From NCBI GenBank assembly GCA_900549345.1, contig UROC01000020.1, positions 1-26,842 of the forward strand: DNA of 26,842 nucleotides. Reading direction: 5' to 3'. A program made the position numbers and the translations under genes. Below, one piece after another: positions 1 through 6,126 of this stretch. Source of the stretch: an uncultured Collinsella sp. (GTDB lineage: Bacteria > Actinomycetota > Coriobacteriia > Coriobacteriales > Coriobacteriaceae). Under the pieces are notes generated by a model. The model saw only the letters and a list, made by a program, of their open reading frames with translations, made no database searches and was not told the DNA's origin. Each line of letters opens with the position of its first letter. Position 1 is the first letter of the stretch.

Positions 1-576
1 GGCCAAGATGGCAACATCGGTGGCAAGACCGGCACTACCGACGATGCAGGCTATTGCTTTACGGGTGCCTACAACCGCGATGGCGACGAGATCTACACCG
101 TCGTTTTGAACTCCACCACCACCGACCAGCGCTTTACCGATACCGCAACCCTTGCCAATTGGTACTACGGTCACAAGGTGACGGTCGCGATCGCCAACAC
201 GCAGGAAAAGACCGCCAACGGCAACCCGCTTATGGCGCGCATTGGTCAAACCGACTGGACTGATAAGACGATCGACGCCACACTCGCCGATCCTACGGCG
301 CAAGCGACCGTGTTTTCCCTTGCCGGCGAGGTGACCGAAAAGGTTAGCTACGACGATCTTTCGGGCACGGTGCATGTGGGCGACAAGGTGGGCAGCATTA
401 CGCTCAAGCAGGACGGTACCAAGATCGCCGTCATGGATTTGGTTGCCGACGAGGAAGGCTCGGGGCCGAATCCCATTGAGTGGCTACTCGTGAAGCTCGA
501 CCGCCTGGGCCGTCGCATCGACAACCGCCCACTCACGGCAGAAAGCGAGACCGTCGCCAAGGCGCCCGAGGTGTAG
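1..576 (+). CDS. D-alanyl-D-alanine carboxypeptidase (PBP5-like), 3' part only
   Basis: The gene is cut by the left window edge; 191 residues of its C-terminal part remain, in frame from base 1. The visible stretch opens with G-G-K-T-G-T-T, the KTG box that forms one wall of the active site in serine penicillin-binding proteins (Lys at about residue 9 here). After the catalytic domain comes a beta-rich region of about 100 residues, matching the C-terminal domain of PBP5-type carboxypeptidases. Near the end, IEWLLVKLDRLGRRID looks like the amphipathic helix that anchors such enzymes to the membrane. The family trims the terminal D-Ala from peptidoglycan stem peptides outside the cell. The SxxK and SxN motifs lie outside the window, so a beta-lactamase-like relative cannot be fully excluded. 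An insertion sequence starts 14 bp after the stop codon. Confidence 0.85.
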   Translation, partial: GQDGNIGGKTGTTDDAGYCFTGAYNRDGDEIYTVVLNSTTTDQRFTDTATLANWYYGHKVTVAIANTQEKTANGNPLMARIGQTDWTDKTIDATLADPTAQATVFSLAGEVTEKVSYDDLSGTVHVGDKVGSITLKQDGTKIAVMDLVADEEGSGPNPIEWLLVKLDRLGRRIDNRPLTAESETVAKAPEV

Positions 577-582
577 GACGCA

Positions 583-590
583 ATAATAAT
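583..590. repeat. Target site duplication, left copy
   Basis: ATAATAAT directly precedes the left inverted repeat and is repeated exactly at 2128-2135 after the right inverted repeat. Eight base pairs is the usual duplication for the IS1595 family. The 3-bp periodicity of the site means shorter duplications would also match, but 8 bp is the longest exact match. Confidence 0.85.
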
Positions 591-615
591 GGCTCTGTTA
601 GACCAGGATTGACAT
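591..615 (+). repeat. IS left terminal inverted repeat
   Basis: Twenty-five bases starting GGCTCTGTTAGACC; the exact reverse complement stands at 2103-2127. Confidence 0.92.
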
Positions 616-673
616 ACATGTGTCCCCACGGTGCCATATCGTTGACCCCATAGACCGCGATGATGGGGGCAGC

Positions 674-1729
674 ATGAACGCCGAAGACCTGGTCCTCAAC
701 TTCAAGAAGGGCATGGCGAACCTCAGCAAGACCGAGCGCCGCCGCGCTATCGAGTCCGTCAGGGACGTGATCCGCGCGGCGGCGTTCGACGACGCGGCCG
801 GCTCCGCCTACGAAATCGAACGCTGCCCGCGCTGCGGGTCCGCCGCGGTCGTGAAGAAGGGCAAATCGAAGAACGGCGAGCAGCGCTACCTCTGCCGGGG
901 CTGCGGCAGGACCTTCGGCATGGGCAGCGAGCGCATCCTGGGGACGAGCAAGCTCCCGAAGGAGACCTGGATGGCCTACGCCGAGTGCTTCGTGCTCATG
1001 CTGCCCCTGCGCGAATGCGCGAGGCGCTGCCGCGTCTGCCTCAAGACCGCCTACACCATGCGCCACAGGCTGATCGAGTGCCTCTCGGCCTACTCCCCCT
1101 CGTTCAGGGTCGAGCGGGGCTGCGGCTGCGAGCTCGACGAGACCTATTTCCCCGAGTCGTTCAAGGGCAACCACGCGAAGGGGTCGTTCACGATGCCGCG
1201 CCCCTCCCGGCACCGCGGCAAGCAGGTGCACAGACGCGGGCTGTCGCGCGAGCGGATCTGCGTCATGACCGGAGTGAACGACTCGAACGAGACGTTCCTC
1301 GAGGTCACGGGGCGGGGCGCCCTTTCGAGGGAGCGCGCCATGGACGCGCTGAGGGGCCGCATCGCGGCCGGCTCGGTCGTCGCGACCGACAGGGCGGCCG
1401 CCTACGTCGGCGTCCTCGCCGAGCTCGAGGTCGCCGCGCACGCGGCCTACGACCCCAAGGACCGCTCCGGGGGGACCATCAACCGGGTCAACACCGTCCA
1501 CTCGCTCCTCGGCGCCTTCATGGAGCCGTTCAGGGGCGTGTCGACGAAGCACCTCGACGCCTACCTCGCCTGGTTCAGGTGGTGCCGGACCTTCATGGCG
1601 ACCGATTCCGGCGCGGCCGGGCGCACGGTCGCGCGGCAGCTCGCGCACGGCGTCTGCAGGAGCCGCGTCCGCGACATGTTCAACGTGGAGCCGCCCTACA
1701 TGGACTACTGGGCCGCGCCCGCCGCATAG
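674..1729 (+). CDS. Transposase, IS1595 family (ISXO2-like domain)
   Basis: This 351-aa protein would catalyse DDE-type cut-and-paste or copy-in transposition of the surrounding element. An N-terminal zinc ribbon is clear: Cys51-x2-Cys54 and Cys74-x2-Cys77, with the typical QRYLCRGCGRTF tail. The catalytic core follows: ELDETYF (Asp155), VATDRAAAY (Asp239) and an Asn/His region, NRVNTVHSLLGAF (about 270-282), then KHLDAYLAWFRW, all characteristic of the ISXO2-like domain of the IS1595 family. I chose the ATG at 674 because GGGGGC stands 4 bp upstream; an in-frame ATG at 620 would lie very near the inverted repeat and lacks a ribosome binding site. The frame is intact, so the enzyme is probably active. 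GC content is higher than in the neighbouring genes, in keeping with foreign origin. Confidence 0.88.
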   Translation: MNAEDLVLNFKKGMANLSKTERRRAIESVRDVIRAAAFDDAAGSAYEIERCPRCGSAAVVKKGKSKNGEQRYLCRGCGRTFGMGSERILGTSKLPKETWMAYAECFVLMLPLRECARRCRVCLKTAYTMRHRLIECLSAYSPSFRVERGCGCELDETYFPESFKGNHAKGSFTMPRPSRHRGKQVHRRGLSRERICVMTGVNDSNETFLEVTGRGALSRERAMDALRGRIAAGSVVATDRAAAYVGVLAELEVAAHAAYDPKDRSGGTINRVNTVHSLLGAFMEPFRGVSTKHLDAYLAWFRWCRTFMATDSGAAGRTVARQLAHGVCRSRVRDMFNVEPPYMDYWAAPAA

Positions 1730-1775
1730 AGGCGGTAGAATGGTCGCACCGCGATACACGAGGAGGGGTGAGGCC

Positions 1776-1973
1776 ATGCCGTCGAACATACCGGCCACGA
1801 CGATCCGCATCGACCCGGAGGTCAAGAGGGAGGCCACGGCCATCCTGGACGAGCTCGGCCTGTCCATGTCCACCGCCGTCAACGCGTTCCTCAGGGCGCT
1901 CGTCCGAGAGGGCGGGATGCCGTTCGAGATGAGGGTCAAGACGCCGGCGCCCGACGAGGAGACGGCGAGTTAG
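1776..1973 (+). CDS. RelB/DinJ-family antitoxin, IS passenger gene
   Basis: A 65-aa protein with the short N-terminal beta strand and ribbon-helix-helix fold of RelB/DinJ antitoxins: TTIRIDPEVKREATAILDELGLSMSTAVNAFLRALV, then REGGMPFEM, which matches the conserved IPFE tail motif. Family members bind DNA as dimers and neutralise RelE/YafQ-type mRNA-cleaving toxins. The ATG at 1776 has a strong AGGAGG at 1761-1766; an upstream in-frame ATG at 1740 has none. It lies 46 bp after the transposase and wholly inside the inverted repeats, so it moves with the element. The 154 bp between its stop codon and the element end hold no toxin-like frame. It may regulate transposition or act against chromosomal toxins; both are guesses. 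Family assignment is strong, role unknown. Confidence 0.87.
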   Translation: MPSNIPATTIRIDPEVKREATAILDELGLSMSTAVNAFLRALVREGGMPFEMRVKTPAPDEETAS

Positions 1974-2102
1974 CCGGCAGGTCGGCATGAAACGGCAGGG
2001 CCAGGCGAGCAACTCGTCCGGTCTCGGGCGCATCGCCCCTTGCCGGATTCAGATTCGACAAGGGGCGACCATTGTGCAATCGCAAGAAGATGACGGGGCG
2101 GA

Positions 2103-2127
2103 ATGTCAATCCTGGTCTAACAGAGCC
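2103..2127 (-). repeat. IS right terminal inverted repeat
   Basis: Exact reverse complement of 591-615 over 25 bases, ending TAACAGAGCC. The 8-bp duplication ATAATAAT follows at 2128-2135. Confidence 0.92.
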
Positions 2128-2144
2128 ATAATAATAAGCTCATT

Positions 2145-2178
2145 AAAAGGAGGCGTCCGAAAGGATGCCTCCTTTTTT
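2145..2178 (+). terminator. Rho-independent terminator, probably of the carboxypeptidase gene
   Basis: A stem AGGAGGCGTCC / GGATGCCTCCT with a GAAA loop is followed by six T residues on the plus strand. The only plus-strand host gene upstream is the carboxypeptidase. Removing the IS and one target copy would put this hairpin about 20-30 bp after its stop codon, the normal distance. Confidence 0.85.
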
Positions 2179-2213
2179 GAGGGTTCGAATCCCCAGCCGC
2201 CATTCTTGATAAT

Positions 2214-2243
2214 AAAAAAGGGCCCCAAATGGGACCCTTCTTT
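2214..2243 (-). terminator. Distal copy of tRNA-Ser terminator
   Basis: Read on the minus strand, an AAGGGTCCC / GGGGCCCTT-type stem is followed by TTTTTT. It is the diverged duplicate of the terminator at 2404-2432. Confidence 0.7.
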
Positions 2244-2403
2244 CAATTCATACTGGCGGAGAGCTGGGGATGTCCGGGCATGCTACGCATGCCCTCCGGC
2301 TTCAAAGCCTGGCGGCTTTTCGCCCACGGGCTACAAACGCTTTCGCGTTTGCTTAACGCCCGTGCCCTCTCGGGTTCGAATCCCCAGCTAACGTGGTTCA
2401 ACT

Positions 2404-2432
2404 AAAAAAGGGTCCCTTTCGGAACCCTTCTT
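2404..2432 (-). terminator. Terminator of tRNA-Ser
   Basis: On the minus strand the stem AAGGGTTCC, loop GAAA, then GGGACCCTT and a run of T residues follow tRNA-Ser by about 12 bp. Confidence 0.85.
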
Positions 2433-2443
2433 TAAAGTCTTAC

Positions 2444-2534
2444 TGGCGGAGAGCTGGGGATTCGAACCCCAGATGCCCTTTTGGGGCATACTCGCTTAGC
2501 AGGCGAGCACCTTCGGCCTCTCGGTCAGCTCTCC
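2444..2534 (-). tRNA. tRNA-Ser (anticodon GCU)
   Basis: A 91-nt class II tRNA including an encoded CCA. The acceptor stem GGAGAGC pairs with GCTCTCC, with discriminator G. The anticodon stem-loop CTCGC-CTGCTAA-GCGAG gives GCU, reading AGC and AGU serine codons. The long variable arm (ATGCCCC / GGGGCAT type) is typical of serine tRNA, and the T-arm CTGGG-GTTCGAAT-CCCAG is complete. A promoter lies just upstream at 2549-2577. Confidence 0.95.
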
Positions 2535-2548
2535 GTAACAGCCGTTCT

Positions 2549-2577
2549 ATAGTAACCAAACAGCCGAAGTTGGGCAA
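2549..2577 (-). promoter_or_regulatory. Promoter of tRNA-Ser
   Basis: On the minus strand TTGCCC (2572-2577), 17 bp, then TACTAT (2549-2554), ending 14 bp before the tRNA 5' end. The spacing is optimal for a housekeeping sigma factor. Confidence 0.65.
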
Positions 2578-2626
2578 GAGGAAATTTTCTAATTGCCTAG
2601 CAGCCTTTCCTCCTTGAAAGCTTCGC

Positions 2627-5068
2627 CTACCCCAGCGAGCGGTTGAGGGAGCCGAGCTCGTCGTTGCCCATGGTGCGCCACATTTGGAAGATACAACCGC
2701 GTGCCAGGAAAAAGAAACCGTTGTCGACCAGTTGCACAGCGGCATCTGCAAGCTGATTCGTCACGGCGGACACTGGCGGCAGCTCGAGTCCAGCCTTGCG
2801 GATGGTCTCGACCGCTTCCTCGAACGTCGGAGGCTCGCTGACGCCCATCTCGTTCATAAGGCCCTGCATTTCTTCCAGCGCGCTGCTGCCCGACTCCTCG
2901 CCGCGCGGCACCAGGCGGTAGCACGCCAACGCGAGCTCGAGCTGGTCGCAGTTCCAATAGGCAAACGCCAGGCGATAAAACAGATAACCGATTGAAGTAC
3001 GGTCGCTTGCAATGCGCAGGCCATGGCGCGTTACCTCGATAATCTCGTCAAAGCGCTCCAGACGTGCCAACACGTTGATGACCGCGAAGTGAGACTGCAT
3101 GGACGAACGCGCCAGATCGTAAAGATGGCGCACCTCGGGCAGTGCTCGTTCAAAGTCCTCTTGCTCGGCGTAAAAGCTGCAGATCTCGTGCTGGGCAAAG
3201 TACAGCGCATCGGGCGCACGAAGGATTCGCACAGAGCGGTCTTCTTCCAACACCGGTAGCACCATGCGCACCAGCTGGTTATCACAAAACTGCGTTTGAA
3301 CCGGACCCGTCGCCAAAAGCTCGGCGACGGCGCACTTAGCCTCCAACTCCTCGACAAGACGGGAAAAACCTTCAAAAGCACCTGTACGGTCGACTTTTGC
3401 CTGCTCGCGCAATTCAACAACACGGGCCACGTATGGGTCATCGTCCTCTTCCATGACCTCCAACTCGTCAGCCTTATCGGCAAGCAGCAGATCGCGCAGC
3501 GCCGGCGGCAGCGTGCGATGGTCATCACGCGGACGAGCATGAACCTCCGCAGGTTCAATCGTCTCCGGAGCAGTTGACTCATACGCCTCAAGCACACGCT
3601 TGCACGGCATATCGTCCATGTCCATGCTCTCAAGATCCTTGACGACAGGCACGCAATCGGCCAGATAGGCCGCGCGCCCAAAGAAATACGTTGCGACAAC
3701 GCGCTCGCCCTGCTCACTGCCGGGAGCAGCAATCTGCACATAGCAGCGCGTGATGCAGGTGCCCGCGGCAAAACACGCCGCCGCAAGCGTGAGCGCCACG
3801 CGCGCATCGTGCTCCGCAGCCCAGATCGCACGCGTGTCCTCTTCCAGCTCGCGCCAGGCGTCATCTTGAGCGTCGTATTCACGTTGCGGCATGGCATCCA
3901 CGACAGAGTGCCCAAACCGAACGAGCATAATCCCCTCGGCAACGTTTGCCCGATAGGTATAGTCGAGCCGTGTGACCACGTTGAGCGCTTCTACGATACG
4001 TGCAAAGCGGGTGCGAACGTCCCACTCACCGCCCGGCTGGCAAGCCACCGTACCCGGTTTGCCCCACGGGTTATCGCTCGAGGCCGTATCGAGCAGTCGG
4101 GGAACATCGTTGGTCGTCTTGGCGATATGCCACGCATCAAAGAGCGCGCAGCCCTCAAGGCTCGGCGAGGATGCCGCAGGGACCAATCCGGCCCCGATGT
4201 GCTCAAGGATGCCGGAGAGACGGTTAAGACGGCACTCGATGGCAAGCAGCATGTCAATCTCGTCCTGGTCCAGCAGGCTGCGATCAAAATTGAGATAGAA
4301 AAGCTTTGAGCGATCGATGCGAGCCAGGCTCATCTCGGACTTAGCGGCGATGGTGCGCAAGCGGGGCAAGTCAATTTCACTCATAAGGGCGGCGGCATAG
4401 CGCTCGATACCGCTCGGATTCTCGGCATGGTCAACGCGGTAGAGCAGCGTCTCGATAGCGTCAGGTAGCGGTGTCGTGTTAAAGCCCAAAAACACCTCGA
4501 CCGGCTCGGGTAACTTTACGAGCTTGATCTTGTCGACAACGTTTTGCATGTCCGCATCGAGACCGTCGACGCCCGCCGTGTTCGCAATAGCGCTTTCGGA
4601 GTTGGCAAATATCACGTAGCGCAAGAACATCGAGGCCATGAACTCGCCGTAAGGAAGAGCGCGGGTCGAATTCCACGTCTCACGGTCGGACTGCTCGCGC
4701 ATGGGGCCTTCGGGAGATCCGGCAGTTCGAGCGCACGCGCGCATGGCGCCGTTGGCCGCCCTCACCATAATCTCGCCAATACTGGAATCGGACTCGTCAA
4801 GGACCAGTTCCATGTCGGGATCGTTGGGCAGCGGAGTCTCGCTAACGGGGCGGTCCACCTTGTACACCTCACCCGAAACGCTTACGTAGCCCAAAAGCGA
4901 CACATGACTTTTGCCAACGAATTCGACGACATAACAAGATTCATGTTGATCCTCGCCAAAGAGTTTCCAGACCACGCCATATGAGCGTCCCGCAGGCTGC
5001 TCGGGCATCGCCGGAAAGCGCTTCTTGGGATCGAGAAACCTGAGCTTGTATGTCGGACGCACTGCCAC
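2627..5068 (-). CDS. Large TPR-containing protein of unknown function
   Basis: An 813-aa, probably cytoplasmic protein; I see no signal peptide or membrane segment. I do not recognise the N-terminal two-thirds. The C-terminal part (about residues 640-790) has paired amphipathic helices of the tetratricopeptide type, such as YAEQEDFERALPEVRHLYDL and LAFAYWNCDQLELALACYRL, so this end probably binds other proteins. An acidic stretch, LEVMEEDDDPY, sits near the middle. Start choice: GTG at 5068 with AGGGTGA upstream at 7-bp spacing; the protein then opens MAVRPTYKLRF. The gene is monocistronic between tRNA-Ser and tRNA-Arg. The protein is probably a Coriobacteriia-restricted conserved protein, which is inference. 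No catalytic motif could be found. Confidence 0.8.
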   Translation of the reverse strand: MAVRPTYKLRFLDPKKRFPAMPEQPAGRSYGVVWKLFGEDQHESCYVVEFVGKSHVSLLGYVSVSGEVYKVDRPVSETPLPNDPDMELVLDESDSSIGEIMVRAANGAMRACARTAGSPEGPMREQSDRETWNSTRALPYGEFMASMFLRYVIFANSESAIANTAGVDGLDADMQNVVDKIKLVKLPEPVEVFLGFNTTPLPDAIETLLYRVDHAENPSGIERYAAALMSEIDLPRLRTIAAKSEMSLARIDRSKLFYLNFDRSLLDQDEIDMLLAIECRLNRLSGILEHIGAGLVPAASSPSLEGCALFDAWHIAKTTNDVPRLLDTASSDNPWGKPGTVACQPGGEWDVRTRFARIVEALNVVTRLDYTYRANVAEGIMLVRFGHSVVDAMPQREYDAQDDAWRELEEDTRAIWAAEHDARVALTLAAACFAAGTCITRCYVQIAAPGSEQGERVVATYFFGRAAYLADCVPVVKDLESMDMDDMPCKRVLEAYESTAPETIEPAEVHARPRDDHRTLPPALRDLLLADKADELEVMEEDDDPYVARVVELREQAKVDRTGAFEGFSRLVEELEAKCAVAELLATGPVQTQFCDNQLVRMVLPVLEEDRSVRILRAPDALYFAQHEICSFYAEQEDFERALPEVRHLYDLARSSMQSHFAVINVLARLERFDEIIEVTRHGLRIASDRTSIGYLFYRLAFAYWNCDQLELALACYRLVPRGEESGSSALEEMQGLMNEMGVSEPPTFEEAVETIRKAGLELPPVSAVTNQLADAAVQLVDNGFFFLARGCIFQMWRTMGNDELGSLNRSLG

Positions 5069-5127
5069 GAAATATCACCCTGATCGGTCGCTTGAGAAGA
5101 AGTGGTCGCGAATAAGTCGCAACATCT

Positions 5128-5142
5128 ACTCGGAATCTTACA
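5128..5142 (-). promoter_or_regulatory. Possible extended -10 promoter of the TPR protein gene
   Basis: On the minus strand TGTAAGAT (5135-5142) is an extended -10-like element about 67 bp upstream of the GTG start. No convincing -35 box is seen. Confidence 0.3.
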
Positions 5143-5196
5143 CGAGTCGACAGGAAATCGTCCCTTTGGACGAAAGCACTCAAGCTGGCGCAAAAG

Positions 5197-5221
5197 AAAA
5201 GCCCCCGTTGCCGGGAGCTTT
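5197..5221 (-). terminator. Distal copy of tRNA-Arg terminator
   Basis: On the minus strand the stem AGCTCCCGG / CGGGGGCT, with one G-U pair, is followed by TTTT. It duplicates the hairpin at 5388-5412. Confidence 0.7.
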
Positions 5222-5387
5222 AATCTCAATTGGTGCGGCGTATAGGATTCCGCGCATCCGCTGCGCGGATCCGCACCGGCTTCGCCCGCCTGCCGGCGGA
5301 CTCGCCCGCTCGCTAAAAACGCTCCGCGTTTTCTTAACGCTCGCGCCTCGACCGAGGTTCGAATCTCCGTAATGCCCCCCGTAAAGG

Positions 5388-5412
5388 AAAAGCCCCCGTT
5401 GCCGGGAGCTTT
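5388..5412 (-). terminator. Terminator of tRNA-Arg
   Basis: The same AGCTCCCGG / CGGGGGCT stem with T run, about 10 bp after the tRNA-Arg CCA on the minus strand. Confidence 0.8.
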
Positions 5413-5421
5413 AAAGTCAAT

Positions 5422-5498
5422 TGGTGCGGCGTATAGGATTCGAACCTATGACGTTCTGATTCGTAGTCAGACCCTCTATCCAGCTGAGGTAACGCCGC
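5422..5498 (-). tRNA. tRNA-Arg (anticodon ACG)
   Basis: A 77-nt tRNA with encoded CCA. The acceptor GCGGCGT pairs with ACGCCGC, discriminator A. The anticodon loop CTACGAA, closed by CTGA/TCAG, gives ACG, which after deamination of A34 to inosine reads CGU, CGC and CGA. The T-arm ATAGG-TTCGAAT-CCTAT is perfect. Confidence 0.95.
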
Positions 5499-5509
5499 AG
5501 CGCAAGACA

Positions 5510-5539
5510 TATAAAACCACTTTAGCTTATTGGAGTCAA
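5510..5539 (-). promoter_or_regulatory. Promoter of tRNA-Arg
   Basis: On the minus strand TTGACT (5534-5539), 18 bp, TTTATA (5510-5515), about 11 bp before the tRNA 5' end. Confidence 0.6.
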
Positions 5540-5575
5540 GCACAATCTCAAACTTTTTTGTGGAACGCAGTTTTG

Positions 5576-5953
5576 TCACGCCGCTCCGCATATACCACCG
5601 TTCCCCGTACGATCGATTGGCTTTTCGATCACGTCAAACTTAGCATCAAGTTCCCTCAGGAGCGATCTCACCCGCTGGGCACAATCATAATCGGCAAACG
5701 AGATGCTCAGCATGCGCGCAACCTGGTTAGATGTCCGGACCCCATAGAAATGCTCCAGGCCCACAAGTCCCTCGTGCGTCACAAAGGTCTCGACCACATG
5801 CGGCGACTCCTCAAAGCACCATTGGGTCAACGGACCCTCGCTCGTCTGTCGAACCACCAGGCCACCCATGCCAGACGGCTCACACGTTACAAGCAGGTAC
5901 TCCCCGCCCTCGTCGCTCTCAAACAAAACCACCCGATCATCAAACAGCTCCAT
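5576..5953 (-). CDS. Small conserved-looking protein of unknown function
   Basis: A 125-aa soluble protein that I do not recognise. It is acidic at the N-terminus (MELFDDRVVLFESDEGGEYLLV) and appears alpha/beta, with a regular alternation of strands and a helix near residues 90-107 (CAQRVRSLLRELDAKFDVIE). Four cysteines are scattered and form no metal motif. The ATG at 5953 is supported by AAGGGGA about 5 bp upstream. The gene lies between the serS terminator and tRNA-Arg, transcribed with them but probably from its own promoter in the 130-bp gap upstream. Codon use and the good ribosome binding site support a real gene; function unknown. Confidence 0.7.
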   Translation of the reverse strand: MELFDDRVVLFESDEGGEYLLVTCEPSGMGGLVVRQTSEGPLTQWCFEESPHVVETFVTHEGLVGLEHFYGVRTSNQVARMLSISFADYDCAQRVRSLLRELDAKFDVIEKPIDRTGNGGICGAA

Positions 5954-6080
5954 CGCGTCCCCTTTCTCTCGCTCTTATTTAGCAAAAGCATAGCAGGTAG
6001 ATGGCTGTATACAGAACAGTTGTTCGTGTGTTTTCTATTGAGCTGTCCGCACGGCATGGTATGGACCTGCGCACGAAATA

Positions 6081-6102
6081 GGGCGCCCCCGAAGGAGCGC
6101 CC
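6081..6102 (-). terminator. Probable terminator of serS
   Basis: Inverted repeat GGGCGC(C/T)CC / GGAGCGCCC with a 3-nt loop, 25 bp after the serS stop codon. The T run on the minus strand is weak (TATTTC), so termination may be partial. Confidence 0.5.
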
Positions 6103-6126
6103 TTGCATATCCCCTATGCAGCCAAG

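Larger units (their letters stand above)
591..2127 (+). mobile_element. IS1595-family insertion sequence with antitoxin passenger
   Basis: This is a complete 1537-bp element. Its ends, 591-615 and 2103-2127, are perfect 25-bp inverted repeats beginning GGCTCTGTTAGACC and ending GATTGACAT. An 8-bp duplication, ATAATAAT, flanks it. Inside are a transposase (674-1729) and a RelB/DinJ-like antitoxin (1776-1973), both on the plus strand. The 3' non-coding part, 1974-2102, holds a 9-bp inverted repeat (CGCCCCTTG at 2034-2042 and CAAGGGGCG at 2059-2067). The perfect inverted repeats, intact reading frame and exact duplication suggest a recent insertion. The family call rests on the transposase motifs and the 8-bp duplication. 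Confidence 0.9.
2179..2460 (-). repeat. Tandem tRNA-Ser 3'-end/terminator units with hairpin-rich core
   Basis: The block formed by a terminator and the last bases of tRNA-Ser occurs twice, at 2214-2270 and 2404-2460, with an offset of exactly 190 bp. The distal copy stops in the T-arm and runs into a core (2271-2403) that is not tRNA. The core holds hairpins at 2276-2294 (GGGCATG / CATGCCC) and 2335-2350 (AAACGC / GCGTTT), and ends in a T-arm-like piece, GGGTTCGAATCCCCAGC, in the opposite orientation (2372-2388). The same T-arm piece recurs at 2181-2197, suggesting a third, truncated unit. A homologous core is found at tRNA-Arg. No gene is visible in this stretch. Nature unknown; a small integrative or duplicating repeat targeting tRNA T-arms is my best guess. 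Confidence 0.75.
5197..5441 (-). repeat. Tandem tRNA-Arg 3'-end/terminator units with hairpin-rich core
   Basis: The terminator plus last bases of tRNA-Arg occur twice, at about 5197-5250 and 5388-5441, offset by 191 bp. The distal copy ends in the T-arm (TATAGGATTC) and continues into a core at 5251-5385. That core shares blocks with the one at tRNA-Ser: CCGGCTTC near its start, the hairpin AAAACGC / GCGTTTT (5316-5332), CTTAACGC directly after it, and a terminal T-arm-like GAGGTTCGAATCTCC (5355-5369) in opposite orientation. A second hairpin is ATCCGC / GCGGAT near 5256-5270. The 350-bp gap between the TPR gene and tRNA-Arg is otherwise without genes. Confidence 0.75.

Noticed and set aside
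533..1939. A 468-codon minus-strand frame covering the transposase
   Set aside because: Runs through both the IS end and the carboxypeptidase end, has no motif, and mirrors the transposase and antitoxin genes.
1987..2391. Plus-strand frame starting after the IS antitoxin, considered as its missing toxin
   Set aside because: Only about 45 codons lie inside the IS, without toxin features; the rest runs through the inverted repeat and the tRNA-linked repeats.
2179..2403. Hairpin-rich core considered as a CRISPR remnant or riboswitch
   Set aside because: No regularly spaced identical repeats, no following gene on the proper strand, and its edges are tRNA T-arm pieces.
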